A stretch of 64,000 bases of DNA, from contig OX419761.1 of assembly GCA_948567375.1 (NCBI GenBank), positions 47,282,243 to 47,346,242 on the forward strand, read 5' to 3'. Below the pieces are notes generated by a model. It was not told where the DNA came from. It made no database searches and saw nothing but the letters and a program-made list of their open reading frames with translations. This DNA comes from Lunularia cruciata (taxonomy: Eukaryota; Streptophyta; Marchantiopsida; Lunulariales; Lunulariaceae). Below are positions 24,284 through 37,200 of the stretch, one piece after another. A program made the position numbers and the translations under genes. Numbering within the stretch: position 1 is the stretch's first letter; the number at the start of each line of letters is the position of its first letter.

Positions 24284-24667
24284 TGATGCCCACATTTTTT
24301 GTTTTTTTCAAAATAAAGGAGAAGAAGTGTATAGAGAAGTCGGATTGCACCTGTATGGCCGAAGAAGGCGAAGAAAATTGTCTTTGGGATGAAATCCAAA
24401 GTAAAGTGACTTCGGGTCATAAGGCAAAGTACTCAGAAATGCCGTGTCAGCATACAATACAAAGTAAATTGTCTTTGGATCGGGGGGAGCTCAACCCGAG
24501 GCGAAGACAATCTAACAACCTTTCATCGGGGCGAGAAATTCAAGAAGGGGCCGTTTCAAAACTGGCGGCTCATACGCACGAAGGTTGATTGACAGTGATA
24601 GATGCATGCAAGAGGTGTGATTTCTCGGTAGAAACTCGAAGCGACGGAAGACAAAGAAGTGCAACTC

Positions 24668-24675
24668 TATAAAAA
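24668..24675 (+). promoter_or_regulatory. Upstream TATA box in element A 5' LTR
   Basis: CTCTATAAAAATC, repeated in the 3' LTR as CTCTATAAAAAATC at 34601-34609. It stands 20-27 nt before the first ATG of the LTR reading frame (24695 and 34629), so a start site about 30 nt downstream would fall at or just past that ATG. Confidence 0.5.
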
Positions 24676-24694
24676 TCAAAACTGCAACGACAAA

Positions 24695-27256
24695 ATGTCG
24701 AGCAATTTTCCTTCGCTGTTGAGAAGTCGTCTTGCAGGTGATCGGGGAAAGGGAAATAGAGTTGTACTTGGGTAAGTGCGCAAGGGAGAAGTTGCGAGAG
24801 AGAAATCAAGAGACAGTAAGAAAGCAGAAGAGATGGGAAGAGGGAAGAAAAACTCTGAATTTGCAGTGAGAAATCATGCAATTTGGAGAATAGATGTAGT
24901 AGCGAGGATCAAAGTCTTGAGCCAACTTTGGATCACTTTTCTGGCATGGAACTGGAATGTAAGTTTTCCAGGATTCATGACAGAAATCATCGAGAGTAAA
25001 TGTCTTGATGGTCCCGAGGAAGAAGGGAAGAGAGGAAATCCGGCTCGTTGGATAGAGTCGGATTGGAGACTCGTACTCGGGAAGGAGGCGGGTTCGGAGC
25101 AGGGAGCCACGTTCTTGGGGAAAGGAGAGATAGCCCAAGAAACGCAAGAGGTGAGAGATGCCTTCTCGTCAAAGAGAACGAAGAATGGGTACAAAGTTGA
25201 GAGCTACAAAGACCCTGTGAGGAGAGGAATTGTGAGTGCACTAATGGCCATCTTGAAGCCGGAGAGAACCACTTATGTGATGAAGCACCAAGTGGTGTTC
25301 TTTAACAAGTTATTTGCAGGAGAACCGATCAATTGGGCAAGGTGCTTTCACGGGAGAACAAGGTAGATGGTGTGGAATCTGCGGGATAAGTCACCTCCAC
25401 ACTACATCGTACCATTTGCAGCACATTTCTACCTTGGGTTGAATTTGCTCAATTTGGCGGAGCGCAATAGAATGGTGTCTCATTTCCATCTTGACTTGAG
25501 AAGAGAAGTCGACGCGGAGGAGCAGCAATACATTCTCCAAATCCGGAGCACGAACGACTACTATGCGAAGACAGGGAAAAACGTGGAGGTCGTGGTAAGT
25601 ACCCCGACGAAGAAGAGAACTCGGCAAGCAAAAGCCAAAGAAAACAAGAAACCTCGGAAGATGCAGAAAAATAACCTGAGGCAAGGGATGGTGGTGATTG
25701 AGTCAGAAGATGAAGACTCAAAAGGAGAAGCCGAGCTCAAAATGGAGGACTCAGAACATGAGGAGGAACCTAAGCTGACACTGCAGAGTGGAAATACTAG
25801 CAGTGACAGTGAAGACGGTGGAGAAATGACCTCAGCACCAGCGGCTGAAGAATACGAAGAAGAAGTAGAAGCCGAAGACAATGCGGCGCTGGAAGACAAA
25901 GTACTGGTGCTAGAGGAGAAGAAGATCGCAATATAGTGCGGAGTTCACTTGAGACGTAAGGCAACGTGTGAAGCGGGGCTAAGTAGAGTGCAAGAAGAGG
26001 TAGAAGAAAGCTCGGGTAGTGAGGCGTTGATTCCGATACGAAGACTCCAGAGAAGAAGGCGAGTATCGGGAGAACACGAAAAGAGAAGAGAGACTACTCC
26101 GCGGGAGGAAGAAGTTGCCAATAATGGAGTAGATTACCTGCAAGAAGTAGTGTGCCCGTTGTTGGTGAAGTTGGAACAGAAGAAGAAGGAGATGTAGTCT
26201 ACTTGTCCAGAGGTAAAGACTGTTTTGCAGGTCTTATCAAGATTAGAAGAAGAGAACTTGGAGTTGAAGAAGAGTGTAACCCGAGGTGAGGAAGAGAGAG
26301 AAGTACTGCGAGCGGAATCAGTAGAGAGAAGTCAGGTAATCAAAGACCTGAAGAGAGAAGTGAGTTATCGAGAGGATCTTGCGAGGAAGAGTGACATCGC
26401 AAGGGAGAGACAGGTAGCAGAGCACAAAATCTTGAAGCAACAGTTTGCTGAGTCAAGAGTAGAGCTTATCCATGCTATGGCGAGGGTAGCATCAAAGGAC
26501 CAAGAGCTCGATCGAGTGATGTAGAGTATGGAGGAGAAGAAGCAACTCTAGCAAAGAGAGTTGTCTGTGCGGTATAGAGAAGAAGAGAGATTACGAGAGT
26601 TACTTCGTAATCAGGAAGAGAAAGTTGTACAGAAGGAGAAAGAGAAGGAAGCGGTGAAGGCCGAGTTCAAAGAAGAGTTGGCGATGTATAGAGAGGAATG
26701 GCTTGCAGATCGGGAATGAGAACGAAAGACAAGATTGGAGCCATTGAAGGAGATAATCCTCAGAGTGAACGCAATGTTAAGTACGGAAGCCAACATTCGA
26801 ATTGAAGAAGCGCGACTGCACGAGTTGAAGTTGTTGGTGCAGGAGACAAGGCAAAGACAAGCAAAGGACACTGATTTGAATGCCTTGTTAATTAGTCTCA
26901 GAACTCGTGTAGACAGAAAGATTTTAGAGGTAGAGGATAACATCTCAATTAGATTAGACTTAGTGAAAAAAGAGTTAGAAAAGCTTCGGCAAGATGTTAA
27001 GGCAAAACCCGAAGTAGATAACATAGGAGTCCAAATGTCTTCGGAGTTGCCATCAGAGACATTAGAGAAGAGTGGGTCAGGAGATAAGGAGTTAGATAGA
27101 TTACCCACTAGTGCAATTTCAGATCAGGAAAGAGAATTGCTGGATCTGGTAGAAGATGTAGGAGATGTGAAACCCGAGGAAAGAATAGTAGGAAGTAGAG
27201 TTACTTTGGGGTCGGGTTTGAAAGCCGAGGAAGAAGTAGACATCGGATTGGATTAG
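24695..27256 (+). pseudogene. LTR-encoded protein of element A, 5' copy (broken)
   Basis: A single frame runs from ATG 24695 to the stop at 27254-27256, interrupted by stops at 24773, 25364, 25934, 26195, 26522, about 26549 and 26717. All but the last are sense codons in the 3' LTR copy (CAG, CAA, TGG, GAG or TTA there). The first third has a globular look (VMKHQVVFF, AGEPINWARCFHGRT, YIVPFAAHFYLGLNLL). The rest is very rich in Glu, Lys and Arg with heptad-like spacing, suggesting long coiled coils. I do not recognise a family with certainty; the globular part is faintly like the putative plant transposon protein domain of Athila-type elements. The last 173 codons (26735-27256) are open in both LTRs. 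Confidence 0.6.
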
Positions 27257-27368
27257 TAACCAATTTGAGATAAGGGGCAGATATGAAGAGGTGCATTGTC
27301 ATTTCGGATCTGCAGGTTAGAACAGTTGTGGTAGAACGGTATAGTTGTTAGAATTGTCGATTGCTCAC

Positions 27369-27376
27369 TATTTAAG
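27369..27376 (+). promoter_or_regulatory. Downstream TATA-like box in element A 5' LTR
   Basis: CACTATTTAAGAGTGGC is conserved in the 5' LTR, the 3' LTR (37305-37312) and the distant solo LTR (about 61143-61152, minus strand). If this is the promoter of genomic RNA, the LTR coding region belongs to U3; if the upstream box is used, it belongs to the leader. Confidence 0.45.
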
Positions 27377-28053
27377 AGTGGCATTTGCATGAAATTGTTG
27401 TTCAGTGCTCATTATTTCTAAGAATAGATAAAGCAAAGTGCTATGAAGCAGTGCTCGTCGCTTGAGCTTGATTCCGAGTATCAATTTTGCAATTGTGTTT
27501 GTGAGTGTTTGGAGAAATTCAAAGTGCAAGTCAGTGTGTTTGTTGGATGTTGGATTCCATAGCCTTGATCTTCATTCTGTGTGTTTGATCCTAAGTGAAG
27601 TGCAATCAAAGCAATGCCTTGACAGATCTGAGAGGAATTGTAGTGTTGGTAGTATTCTACAATTGTGAGTACAGTGTGAAGTTGATGTGAAGCAATTTTG
27701 ATCGAGGAAGTTGTGCCTTTAGTGGAGGGGTGGAACACAATTCTAAGGCGAAGTCGTTTTGCAATGAAGTGCCGTTTTTGGGAGAGCCTGAATCATCACA
27801 ATCAAGATTGTTTGGAAAGAATTGAAGGAGTTGTGATTATGGAGTGTTAATTTGTGACAAGATTGCGAGTAAGTGCTTGTTACTCTCTTTTGGGTGTGGT
27901 TTCTACCTGAGAGATTAAAGATGCAACCAAGAAGAACTATATTGTTACTGTTTGCTTTGTATTTGACCAATTCTGACTCGTATCTCTGCGGGAACAAACT
28001 TTACTTACCCGATTACCGCAAAAGTGATATTTGCCGGGTTGTCACATGATTTT

Positions 28054-28071
28054 TGGCGCCGCTGCCGGGGA
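28054..28071 (+). promoter_or_regulatory. Primer-binding site of element A (tRNA-Asp)
   Basis: TGGCGCCGCTGCCGGGGA lies 7 bp after the LTR end. It is complementary to the 3' end of plant tRNA-Asp with a single difference (C instead of T at position 9). This primer is characteristic of Athila/Tat elements. Confidence 0.85.
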
Positions 28072-28135
28072 TACAAATCTCGGAAGTGGAAAAATACAAA
28101 GCCAAATTGGGAAATTGGGTATCAACGCAATATGA

Positions 28136-30436
28136 ATGTCTGCATTGAAAGAACAACGGGAAGAGAGAGCTCAAAGACAAGCACATCAGCGTGAAGAAGA
28201 CGAACGTCTGAACGTCCCATCCATCATTGACAAAACTGAACGAGAGGTGTTGGAGTTTCAACTCCTTCACGAAGTGCAAGAAGCCCTGCGAGTACTTGAC
28301 CACAAGAAATGCGAAGGCGGTTGGCAAGGCTACTTCACATCTCCTTCTTCTTCCAAGAAGAAGAAAGAATCGAGTGGGCAAACATATGCATTGTGGCCCA
28401 GTACACCAACTTCCCCTAGAGCTGTAAAGGAAGTTGTTTCCTTGAAGATCTTTGTTTGAGAAAAGACAGCACGAACACTTACTGAAGACGAGTGTCAATA
28501 TCTTCTACGAACGATTCCTCGGTTGTCCCGAAGGAATTTTGAAGAACCCATCGAAGGTGTTGATCTTGAATCTTCCACTTGGGTTGAAGTCAATACCCTC
28601 ACAGCAGAAATTGTTGAAGAAGACCGTACTTTGAATTTGACAAATTGGAATCCCTGGGCTGACAATACGGCGTCAATTCTAGCCAATCCTTCCGTTCCGT
28701 CAAGTTTCACATTACCTCAGCCGATCCCAGTGCATCAAACGATGACTTTGCTCCCTGTCACCCGACACGCCTATCAGAAGTATAAGGGGACAAAACAAGA
28801 CGAAGACCCCAATGAATTCATTGAAGAATTCGAAGTCATCTCCTTTGCTAACAAGGAGCATGACTCGGTGGATCGACTGAGAATTTTCCCAAGTCTGCTC
28901 CGCAAGAAAGCTCGGAGCTGGTACACCCATGTGACTCAGAAGGGGTTTGTACCATTGGACTGGGCGGACTTGAGAAACAACTTCCTGGAACGATTCCGGG
29001 AGGTTGACTACGATACGAGTGTCTTCGCGGCACTCAACGATTTGGACCGGGGCAAGAAGGAGAAGTTGCGGGACTACTCTGAGCGGTTCATGGCACTACT
29101 GAACCGAGTTCCCAAGCAATCGGGGGTGGTGGGATACTCCGATGCCCAAGCCATTACCTGGTTCCTCGGGGGCCTTTCACCAGAGATACGAATCTTTGCC
29201 AGGGAGAGGAACGTAACTTCCCTGGACAAAGTACTCAAACATGTCGCTCGTTATGAAGCGGCTCACTCTCACTCTGCCGGTAACTGGAGAAATCGGGAGA
29301 AGAAGTGCAAGAAGCCCAAAAGGAGAGCTTTGCGCAGCACCTCCCCTTCTTCGGACGAATCCTCTACGTCTTCGAGCTCTTCTTCGGAATCTGAAGAAGA
29401 ATCAAAGCCAAGACGAGTCAGAAGACGTGGAGGCAAGAAACCAGTGACTCCTCCAACCAAGAGTGTACATAAGGCAGATACAAAGCTGGATGCCCTCATC
29501 AAGGAGTTTTCGGATTTCAAGATCTAGATGATTGGGGCTAAGGACCGAAGAAAGGCCCCAGCATTTGGACGATCTAATGGGTGGTGCACCGCATGTGGCA
29601 AATCCGGCCACGCCAACACAGAATGCAATACTCATAATGCATTCCTGGTGTAGCAAATTGATTGGGTTCCGGGATGGAACCAAGACGAGGATGAAGAGGC
29701 GGTGTACCAAACTCAGGAGGTACAGCCTCAACCGAGCACATCATATCAAGGTCCGAGGTTTGGACCCAAGGAGTATAACCCCAATGCTCCTCCGCAAAGA
29801 CCACCGATGAGCAACCAAAATCACCCTCAGAATGTTGCGCCCAGAGCCTGTTATAATTGTGGCTCGATGGGACATTGGTCTCCAAATTGTCCCAAGCCAA
29901 GAAGGCAAATTGGGTACGTTCCCCTATGTGGAAATTGTAAAGGATCGGGGCATACGGGCAACCAATGCCCTCACCCACCAAACCTGAAGCCGCCTGTAAA
30001 ATATGTACAGACCCACGTTGAGCGTGCAGCACTTCAGCCAAAGGGGGATACAAATGTAAATTGTATCACGCTTGAGGAAGAAAGACCTCAAGAAGGGAGT
30101 CCGGCCTCAGAAGGAGAATGGCCAGACCTTGAAGTTTTGAAAGTTGAGACACGCTCCAGCAAGAAGAAGCATGATCCCAAAGAACTGAGTACGACCTCAT
30201 TGTCTTCCCAAAAGGCGAAGAGACAGCGCCCAAAAGCCATTCTTTCGGCCAAGGAGGAAAAGATCCTTGCAAAAGCTAAAGCTAAAGCCTTGCAGAAAGA
30301 ATTAACGGAGGCATTACTCAGGACTTGGGAACTGAGTTTGGAAGAAGAGACGAAGACAAAGTCTCCAATTTTTCCGGCGGACATCCGATCCGAAGTAAAG
30401 GGTCTGATCCGAGCCGAGGTGGGCCAACCCAAGTAA
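28136..30436 (+). pseudogene. Element A gag with three zinc knuckles
   Basis: One frame starts at ATG 28136 and runs through stops at 28457 (TGA), 29525 (TAG), 29651 (TAG) and 30434 (TAA), then on into pol without a frame change. The central part (28523-29260) is a retrotransposon gag domain: FSLLRKK-type region read as FPSLLRKKARSWY, WADLRNNFLERF, and FLGGLSPEI. A Ser/Arg-rich stretch follows. Three CX2CX4HX4C zinc knuckles are visible: CTACGKSGHANTEC (about 29585), CYNCGSMGHWSPNC (about 29850) and CGNCKGSGHTGNQC (about 29929). Gag forms the virus-like particle and packs the RNA. Three knuckles are more than the usual one or two. Confidence 0.8.
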
Positions 30437-33400
30437 GCTTGGGTTAAGGCCATCAGCAAGCCCGTCACCATTTTGAAGCATCCCGAAGTCAAGAGGGAAC
30501 ATGGAGAGTCCTCGGACCCAAAGCCGAAGACAAAGACGGTCAAATTGGGAGGAGTTCGCGAATATGATATTGTAGCCGATTTGGCCACCACAAATGCCAA
30601 TGTTACATTTAAGCAATTGTGGGAAGATAACAAGCTGTACAAGAGACAGCTTAATTTGGCCCTCAAGAAGGTGAGGTCGATGTCAAAGAAGGACCTGCCT
30701 GCTATTTATCGTATTGAACAAGAAGATTTGGGATCTCCTGAGGTAGATGCGGAGATTGCAGGGTGCATGATCACATCGATACCCATTGACTCTGGGTCCG
30801 GGGTGAATGTCATGACCAAAGATACGGTGAATCGACTTGGGTATCATACATTTGAACCAACACCCCAAGTTTTGAAGTTTGCCGACCAAACCAAGAGATG
30901 GCCCTTGGGCATGCTGTCGAACATTACCTCGATCATTGGAGGGGTACCCTTCAAGTTGAATTACATCGTGTTGTGGCCAGTGACAAAAACTGGTTACCCT
31001 CTGTTGATCGGCAGACCCTGGTTGTATAGTGCCCGAGTTGTAGTGGATTGGCATCGGCAGAAGTTAAGATTCAAGGACATTTCGTCCGAAGATCAGAAGC
31101 TGGTGACTGTGAGTTGGATGAAGGTTCCCCATCTCGGGGAAACAAGTTTGTCAGAAGAGGAAGACAAATCTGAAGACTCATCGTCTTTGTCTTTAGACGA
31201 ATCCAAAGAAGAAGTCCAAGTTAATTACTTGGAATGCTACGAGGTAGAGGTTGACAAAAAAGATCCATATGACCTCACCACGGGTGAACCTGACTTGGAG
31301 GAAGGAGGTTTGATGGCCGCTTGCATCAAGATAAGCCGAGTAAGCCACGTTGAAGGAGTCATCAACCCCGATGACTGTCAAGAGGTGTTACTAACTGAAG
31401 GAAAAATTTTTAAAATCTCGAAGATAGTTACTTCGGAGGAGTTGGCAGGATACACTGCCTTGTTTATAGAGTTCCAGGATGTATTTGCCTGGTCGATTGA
31501 TCAAATGCCGGGTATTCCACGAGAATTTGGAGAACACCGGATTGATTTGGTTGAAGGTGCAGTTCCGGTTTGGCAGCGACAATACCGCCTGAACCCGAAG
31601 TACTCGCTTTTGGTGAAAGATGAAATCGATAAGTACTTAGGGGCCGGAATCATCTTCCCTGTCCTAAGCAGTGAATGGGTCTCCCCCATTGTCATTGTCC
31701 CGAAGAAGAAAACATGGAAGATCCAAGTGTGCCAAGACTTCCAAAAATTGAACGTAGTTACAAGGAAAGATCATCATCCCTTGCCTTTTACTGATACAAT
31801 TTTAGATCAGGTAGCTGGGCATCCTTGTTATAGTTTTCTCGATGGATTTTCAGGGTACAATCAAGTATCCATTCGAGAAGAAGACAAGGATAAAACTACA
31901 TTCACGACTGACTGGGGCACTTTTGCTTACAATCAAATGCCCTTTGGGTTGTGTAATGCTCCCGCTACTTTCCAACGGATGATGAATTTGATCTTCAAGG
32001 ATTTCCTGCACAAATTTGTCGAAGTTTTTATTGGTGACTTTTGTGTGTTTGGGCAAAGAGATGTACATATAGATTACCTTCACCAAACGTTTGAAAGGTG
32101 TCATTTTTCCGGCTTGTCATTACATCCGGAGAAATGCTTCTTCGCCATGAAGGAGGGAATTCTTCTGGGGCATCGGATGTCAAGCCGAGGTATTGAAGTC
32201 AATGTTGAGAAGGTTAAGATAATCGTAGCTTTGGAATCCCCAAAGAACATCCGGGAGCTGAGAGCCTTCATGGGACATGTCGGATATTACAGACGCTTCG
32301 TGTCAAACTATGCAGTGCTTGCTGCACCACTTACAAAGCTTCTGAAGAAATCCAAAGACTATCTGTAGGAAGCACATCAAGAAGAAGCTTTCCAGGTGTT
32401 GAAGAAGAAACTGGTTGAAGCACCAGTCATGAGGGCCCTGAATTGGGACGTCCCATTTTCATGTGTATGTGGACACTTCGTCCATGGCCATCGGGGTTGT
32501 CTTAAGTCAGAAGGACGAGAAGAAGAAGGACTACTTGGTGTATTATGCCAGCCGACAACTTTCAATTTCTAAAAAGAACTATTTGATGACTGAAAGAGAA
32601 GCACTCGGAATGGTGTATGCCTGCAAGAAATTTCGTCATTATTTGTTGGGGTATGAGTTTGTCTTCTATGTTGACCATTATGCATTGCAACATCTGGTCA
32701 AGAAGGCAGATTTATCGGGACGAATTGCAAGATGGATCTTGTTATTACAAGAGTTCACGTATACTGTACAAGTGAGGAAGGGAGCTTCGCATTCGAATGC
32801 GGACTTCCTGTCCAGGTTAGAAACTCAAGAGAGTGGGAAATTGACGATCGGTTCCCTGACGAAGAGTTGTATCACTTATCAGCAATGAGAAGTACGAGGT
32901 ATGCAGATGAATATAATTATCTGAATACTCTCCATTGTCTTGAGGGGATGGATCCGGAACAGCGGGCAGTCTTTCTCAGGAAAATGGGGCCGTACCAGCT
33001 TAAACACAACATTTTATTTAAGATGGGCAAAGACGAAGTACTTCGGCGATGCTTGGAGTCATACGAAGTAGGAGGAGTAATTGAATCTTTACACTCCGAG
33101 GCATCGGGAGGGCATTATGCTCTAAGAATACTGTAAAGAAAATTCTTTCGGCAGGGTATTGGTGGCCTACAATGTACAAAGATGTACATGCTCATATCCG
33201 AAGCTGTGATGCGTGTCAGAGAATGGGGAAGCCGACGGCTACTTCTCAATGGCCTTTGAGACCAATTTTGCCTTTGGCCCCATTTGAGAAATGGGGGATT
33301 GATTTTGTGGGTCCCATTCAACCAGTGACCCGAGTCACAAGAAAGCGCTACATTTTGGTTTGCACTGACTATGCTACCAAGATGGTGGAAGCGGAAGCAA

Positions 33401-34203
33401 CTCGCAGAGATGATGCTGAAATTGTGGCGGAATTTTTCTTTCGAATCATCATCTCCCAATATGGGTGTCCTCTGGAATTGGTCAGTGACCGAGGAACACA
33501 TTTTTTGAACTCGGTAATGGAGGCGTTAACCAAGTATTTTCAGATTAAACATCGGAAGATGACTCCTTATAACCCAAAAGCAAATGGCTTAACGGAAAAA
33601 GCGAATGGGTTACTTTGTAAAATTTTGAATAAGGTGACTGTCAATTATGCCTATGACTGGGATACAAAATTACCAGCCGTGTTGTGGGCATATCAAACGA
33701 CAGAGAAGATTACAACCAAACAAACCCCATACTTCTTGACATATGGCTTGCATCCCATACTGCCAGTTGAATTTGAAGTTCCGACATATCGGGTTCTGTG
33801 CGAAGAACAAATGTCGGAAGAGGAAAGTCAGGATCTTCGGATTCATCAACTGATGTGGTTAGAAGAGAAAAGAGACGATGCAATGCAAACCATGAAAGAC
33901 GTACAAGCACAGAGGAAAGTCAGGCACGATCAGAGAATCAAGCCTGTGACTATACGAGAAGGGGATTTGGTTTTGTTATATGACAATCGCCGAATATTTT
34001 TTCCAGGCAAGTTGCATTTGAGATGGATGGGTCCCTATTGAGTTCTTCATCTTTACAAAAATAGGTCCATGCAACTCGTTGATTTGGAAGGTAATCCTTT
34101 TGCCACTCGAGTAAACGGGTGGAGAGTTTGAAGATATTGGACCATAGACTCGGAAGTTTCTAAGACACCCGAGGTCTATGTTCGCGGGGACGCTCACATT
34201 TGA
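30437..34203 (+). pseudogene. Element A pol: protease, reverse transcriptase, RNase H, integrase
   Basis: It continues the gag frame. Protease: active site PIDSGSG at about 30785-30799, later LLIGRPWL. RT: VSPIVIVPKKK, FLDGFSGYNQ, YNQMPFGLCNAPATFQR; the catalytic YxDD reads FIGD at 32027-32038, so one metal-binding aspartate is lost. TAG at 32366. RNase H (YVDTSSMAIGVVL, ASRQLS, TEREAL) is in a shifted frame after an extra T near 32457. Further single-base losses occur near 32837 and 33124. Integrase: C-X2-C in SCDACQ, core acids in GIDFVGP, VSDRGTHF and LTEKANG, then LRWMGPY with a TGA at 34039 in place of Trp. The final stop at 34201-34203 overlaps the polypurine tract. Dead for RT; the integrase core looks intact. 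Confidence 0.85.
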
Positions 34204-34212
34204 GGGAGGGGG
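34202..34212 (+). promoter_or_regulatory. Polypurine tract of element A
   Basis: GAGGGAGGGGG directly before TATGTAGTGCC, the start of the 3' LTR. It primes plus-strand synthesis. Confidence 0.85.
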
Positions 34213-34214
34213 TA

Positions 34215-37200
34215 TGTAGTGCCTACATTTTTTGTTTTTTTCAAAATAAAGGAGAAGAAGTGTATAGAGAAGTCGGATTGCGCCTGTATGGCCGAAGAAG
34301 GTAAAGAAAATTGTCTTCAAGATGAAACCCGAAGTAAAGTGACTTCGGGTCATAAGTCGAAGTACTCAAAAATGCCGTGTCAGTATACAATACGAAGTAA
34401 ATTGTCTTTGGATCGGGGGGAGCTCAACCCGAGGCAAAGACAGTCTAACAACCTTTCGTCGGGGCGAGAAATTCAAGAAGGGGCCGTTTCAAAACTGGTG
34501 GCTCATACGCGCAAAGGTTGATTGACAGTGATAGGTGCATGCAGGAGGTGTGATTTCTTGGTAGAAACTCAAAGCGACGGAAGACAAAGAAGTGCAACTC
34601 TATAAAAAATCGAAACTGCAATGACAAAATGTCAAGCAATTTTCCTTCACCGTTGAGAAGTCGTCTTGTAGGTGATCGGGGAAAGGGAAATAGACTTGTA
34701 CTCGGGTTAGTGCGCAAGGGAGAAGTCGCGAGAGAGAAATCGAGAGACAGTAAGAAAGCAAAAGAGATGGAAGGAGGGAAGAAAAACTCTGAATTTGCAA
34801 TGAGAAATCATGCGATTTGGAGAATAGATGTAGTAGCGAGGATCAAAGTCTTGAGCCGACTTCGGATCACTTTTCTGGCATGGAATTGGAACGTAAGTTT
34901 TCCAGGATTCATGACAAAACTCATCGAGAGTAAATGTCTTGATGGTCCCGAGAAAGAAGGGAAGAGAGGAAATCCGGCTCACTGGACAGAGTCGGATTGG
35001 AGACTCATACTCGGGAAGGAGGCGGGTTCGGAGCAGGGAGCCACATTCTTGGGGAAAGGAGAGATAGCCCAAGAAACATAGGAGGTGAGAGATGCCTTCT
35101 TGTCGAAGAGAACGAAGAATGGGTACAAAGTTGAGAGCTACAAAGACCCTGTGAGGAGAGGAATTGTGAGTGCACTAATGGCCATCTTGAAGCCGGAGAG
35201 AACCACTTATGTGATGAAGCACCAAGTGGTGTTCTTTCACAAGTTATTTGCAGGAGAACCGATCAATTGGGCAAGGTGCTTTCACGGGAGAACAAGGCAG
35301 ATGGTGTGGAATCTGCGGGATAAGTCATCTCCACATTACATCGTACCATTTGCAGCACATTTCTACCTCGGGTTGAATTTGCTCAATTTGGCGGAGCGCA
35401 ATAGAATGGTGTCTCATTTCCATCTTGACTTGAGAAGAGAAGTTGACGCGGAGGAGCAGCAATACATTCTCCAAATCCAGAGCACGGATGACTACTATGC
35501 AAAGACAGGGAAAAACGTGGAGGTCATGGTAAGTACCCCAACAAAGAAGAGAACTCGGCAAGCAGAAGCCAAAGAAAACAAGAAACCTTGGAAGATGCAG
35601 AAAAATAACCCGAGGCGAGGGATGGTGGTGATTGAGTCAGAAGATAAAGACTCAGAGGGAGAAGCCGAGCTCAAAACGGAGGACTCGAAACGTGAGGAGG
35701 AACTTGAGCTGACACTGCAAAGTGGAGATACTAGCAATGACAGTGAAGACGGTGGAGAAATGACCTCGGCACCAGCAGCTGAAGAATACGAGAAGAAGTA
35801 GAAGCCAAAGACAATGCGGCGCTGGAAGACGAAGTACCGGTGCTAGAGGAGAAGAAGATCGCAGTACAACGCAGAGTTTGCTCGAGACGTAAGGCAAAGT
35901 GTGAAGCGGGGCCGAGTAGAGTGCAGGAAGAGGTAGAAGAAAGCTCGGGTAGTGAGGCGTTGATTCCGATACGAAGACTCCAGAGAAGAAGGCGAGTATC
36001 GGGAGAACATGAAAAGAGAAGAGAGACTACTCCACGGGAGGAAGAAGTTGCCAATAATGGAGTAGATTACCTGCAAGAAGTAGTGTGCCCGCTGTTGGTG
36101 AAGTTGGAACAGAAGAAGAAAGAGATGCAGTCTACTTGTCCAGAGGTAAAGACTATTTTGCAGGTCTTATCAAGATTAGAAGAAGAGAACTCGGAGTTGA
36201 AGAAGAGTGTAACCCAAGGTGAGGAAGAGAGAGAAGTACTGCGAGCAGAAGCAGTAGAGAGAAGTCTGGTAATTGAAGACCTGAAGAGAGAAGTGAGTTA
36301 TCAAGAGGATCTTGCGAGGAAGAGTGACATCGCAAGGGAGAGACATGTAGCGGAGCATGAAATCTTGAAGCAACAGTTTGCTGATTCAAGAGTAGAGCTT
36401 ATCCATGCTATGGCGAGGGTAGCATCAAAGGACCAAGAGCTCGATCGAGTGATGGAGAGTATGGAGGAGAAGAAGCAACTCTGGCAAAGAGAGTTGTCTG
36501 TGCGGTATAGAGAAGAAGAGAGATTACGAGAGTTACTTCGTAATCAGGAAGAGAAAGTTGTACAGAAGGAGAAAGAGAAGGAAGCGGTGAAGGCTGAGTT
36601 CGAAGAAGAGTTGGCGATGTACAGAGAGGAATGGCTTGCAGGTCAGGAATGAGAACGAAAGACAAGATTGGAGCCATTGAAGGAGATAATCCTCAGAGTG
36701 AACGCAATGTTAAGTACGAAAGCCAACATTCGAATTGAAGAAGCGCGACTGCACGAGTTGAAGTTGTTGGTCCAGGAGACGAGGCAAAGACAAGCAAATG
36801 ACACTGATTTGAATGCCTTGTTAATTAGTCTCAGAACTCGTGTAGACAGAAAGATTTTAGAGGTAGAGGATAACATCTCAATTAGATTAGACTTAGTGAA
36901 AATAGAGTTAGAAAAGCTTCGGCAGGATGTTAAGGCAAAACCCGAAGTAGATAACATAGGAGTCCAAATGTCTTCGGAGTTGCCATCAGAGACATTAGAG
37001 AAGAGTGGGTCAGGAGATAAGGAGTTAGATAGATTACCCACTAGTGTAATTTCAGATCAGGAAAGAGAATTGCTGGATCTGGTAGAAGATGTAGGAGATG
37101 TGAAACCCGAGGAAAGAATAGTAGGAAGTAGAGTTACTTTGAGGTCGGGTTTGAAAGCCGAGGAAGAAGTAGACATCGGATTGGATTAGTAACCGATTTG

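Larger units (their letters stand above)
24284..28046 (+). repeat. Element A 5' LTR (3763 bp)
   Basis: It begins TGATGCCCACATTTTTTG and ends GGTTGTCACA, and aligns along its whole length with 34215-37981. It holds a TATA box near its start (24668-24675), a long coding region (24695-27256) and a second TATA-like box (27369-27376). LTRs of this size are long even for plant elements. Confidence 0.9.

Noticed and set aside
24695..27256. Envelope gene in element A
   Set aside because: No signal peptide, no membrane anchor and a long charged coiled coil; position inside the LTR is also unlike env-like frames.
30066..30666. Minus-strand open frames opposite element A gag
   Set aside because: They are complements of the gag and pol frame, which has zinc knuckles and continues into protease and RT.
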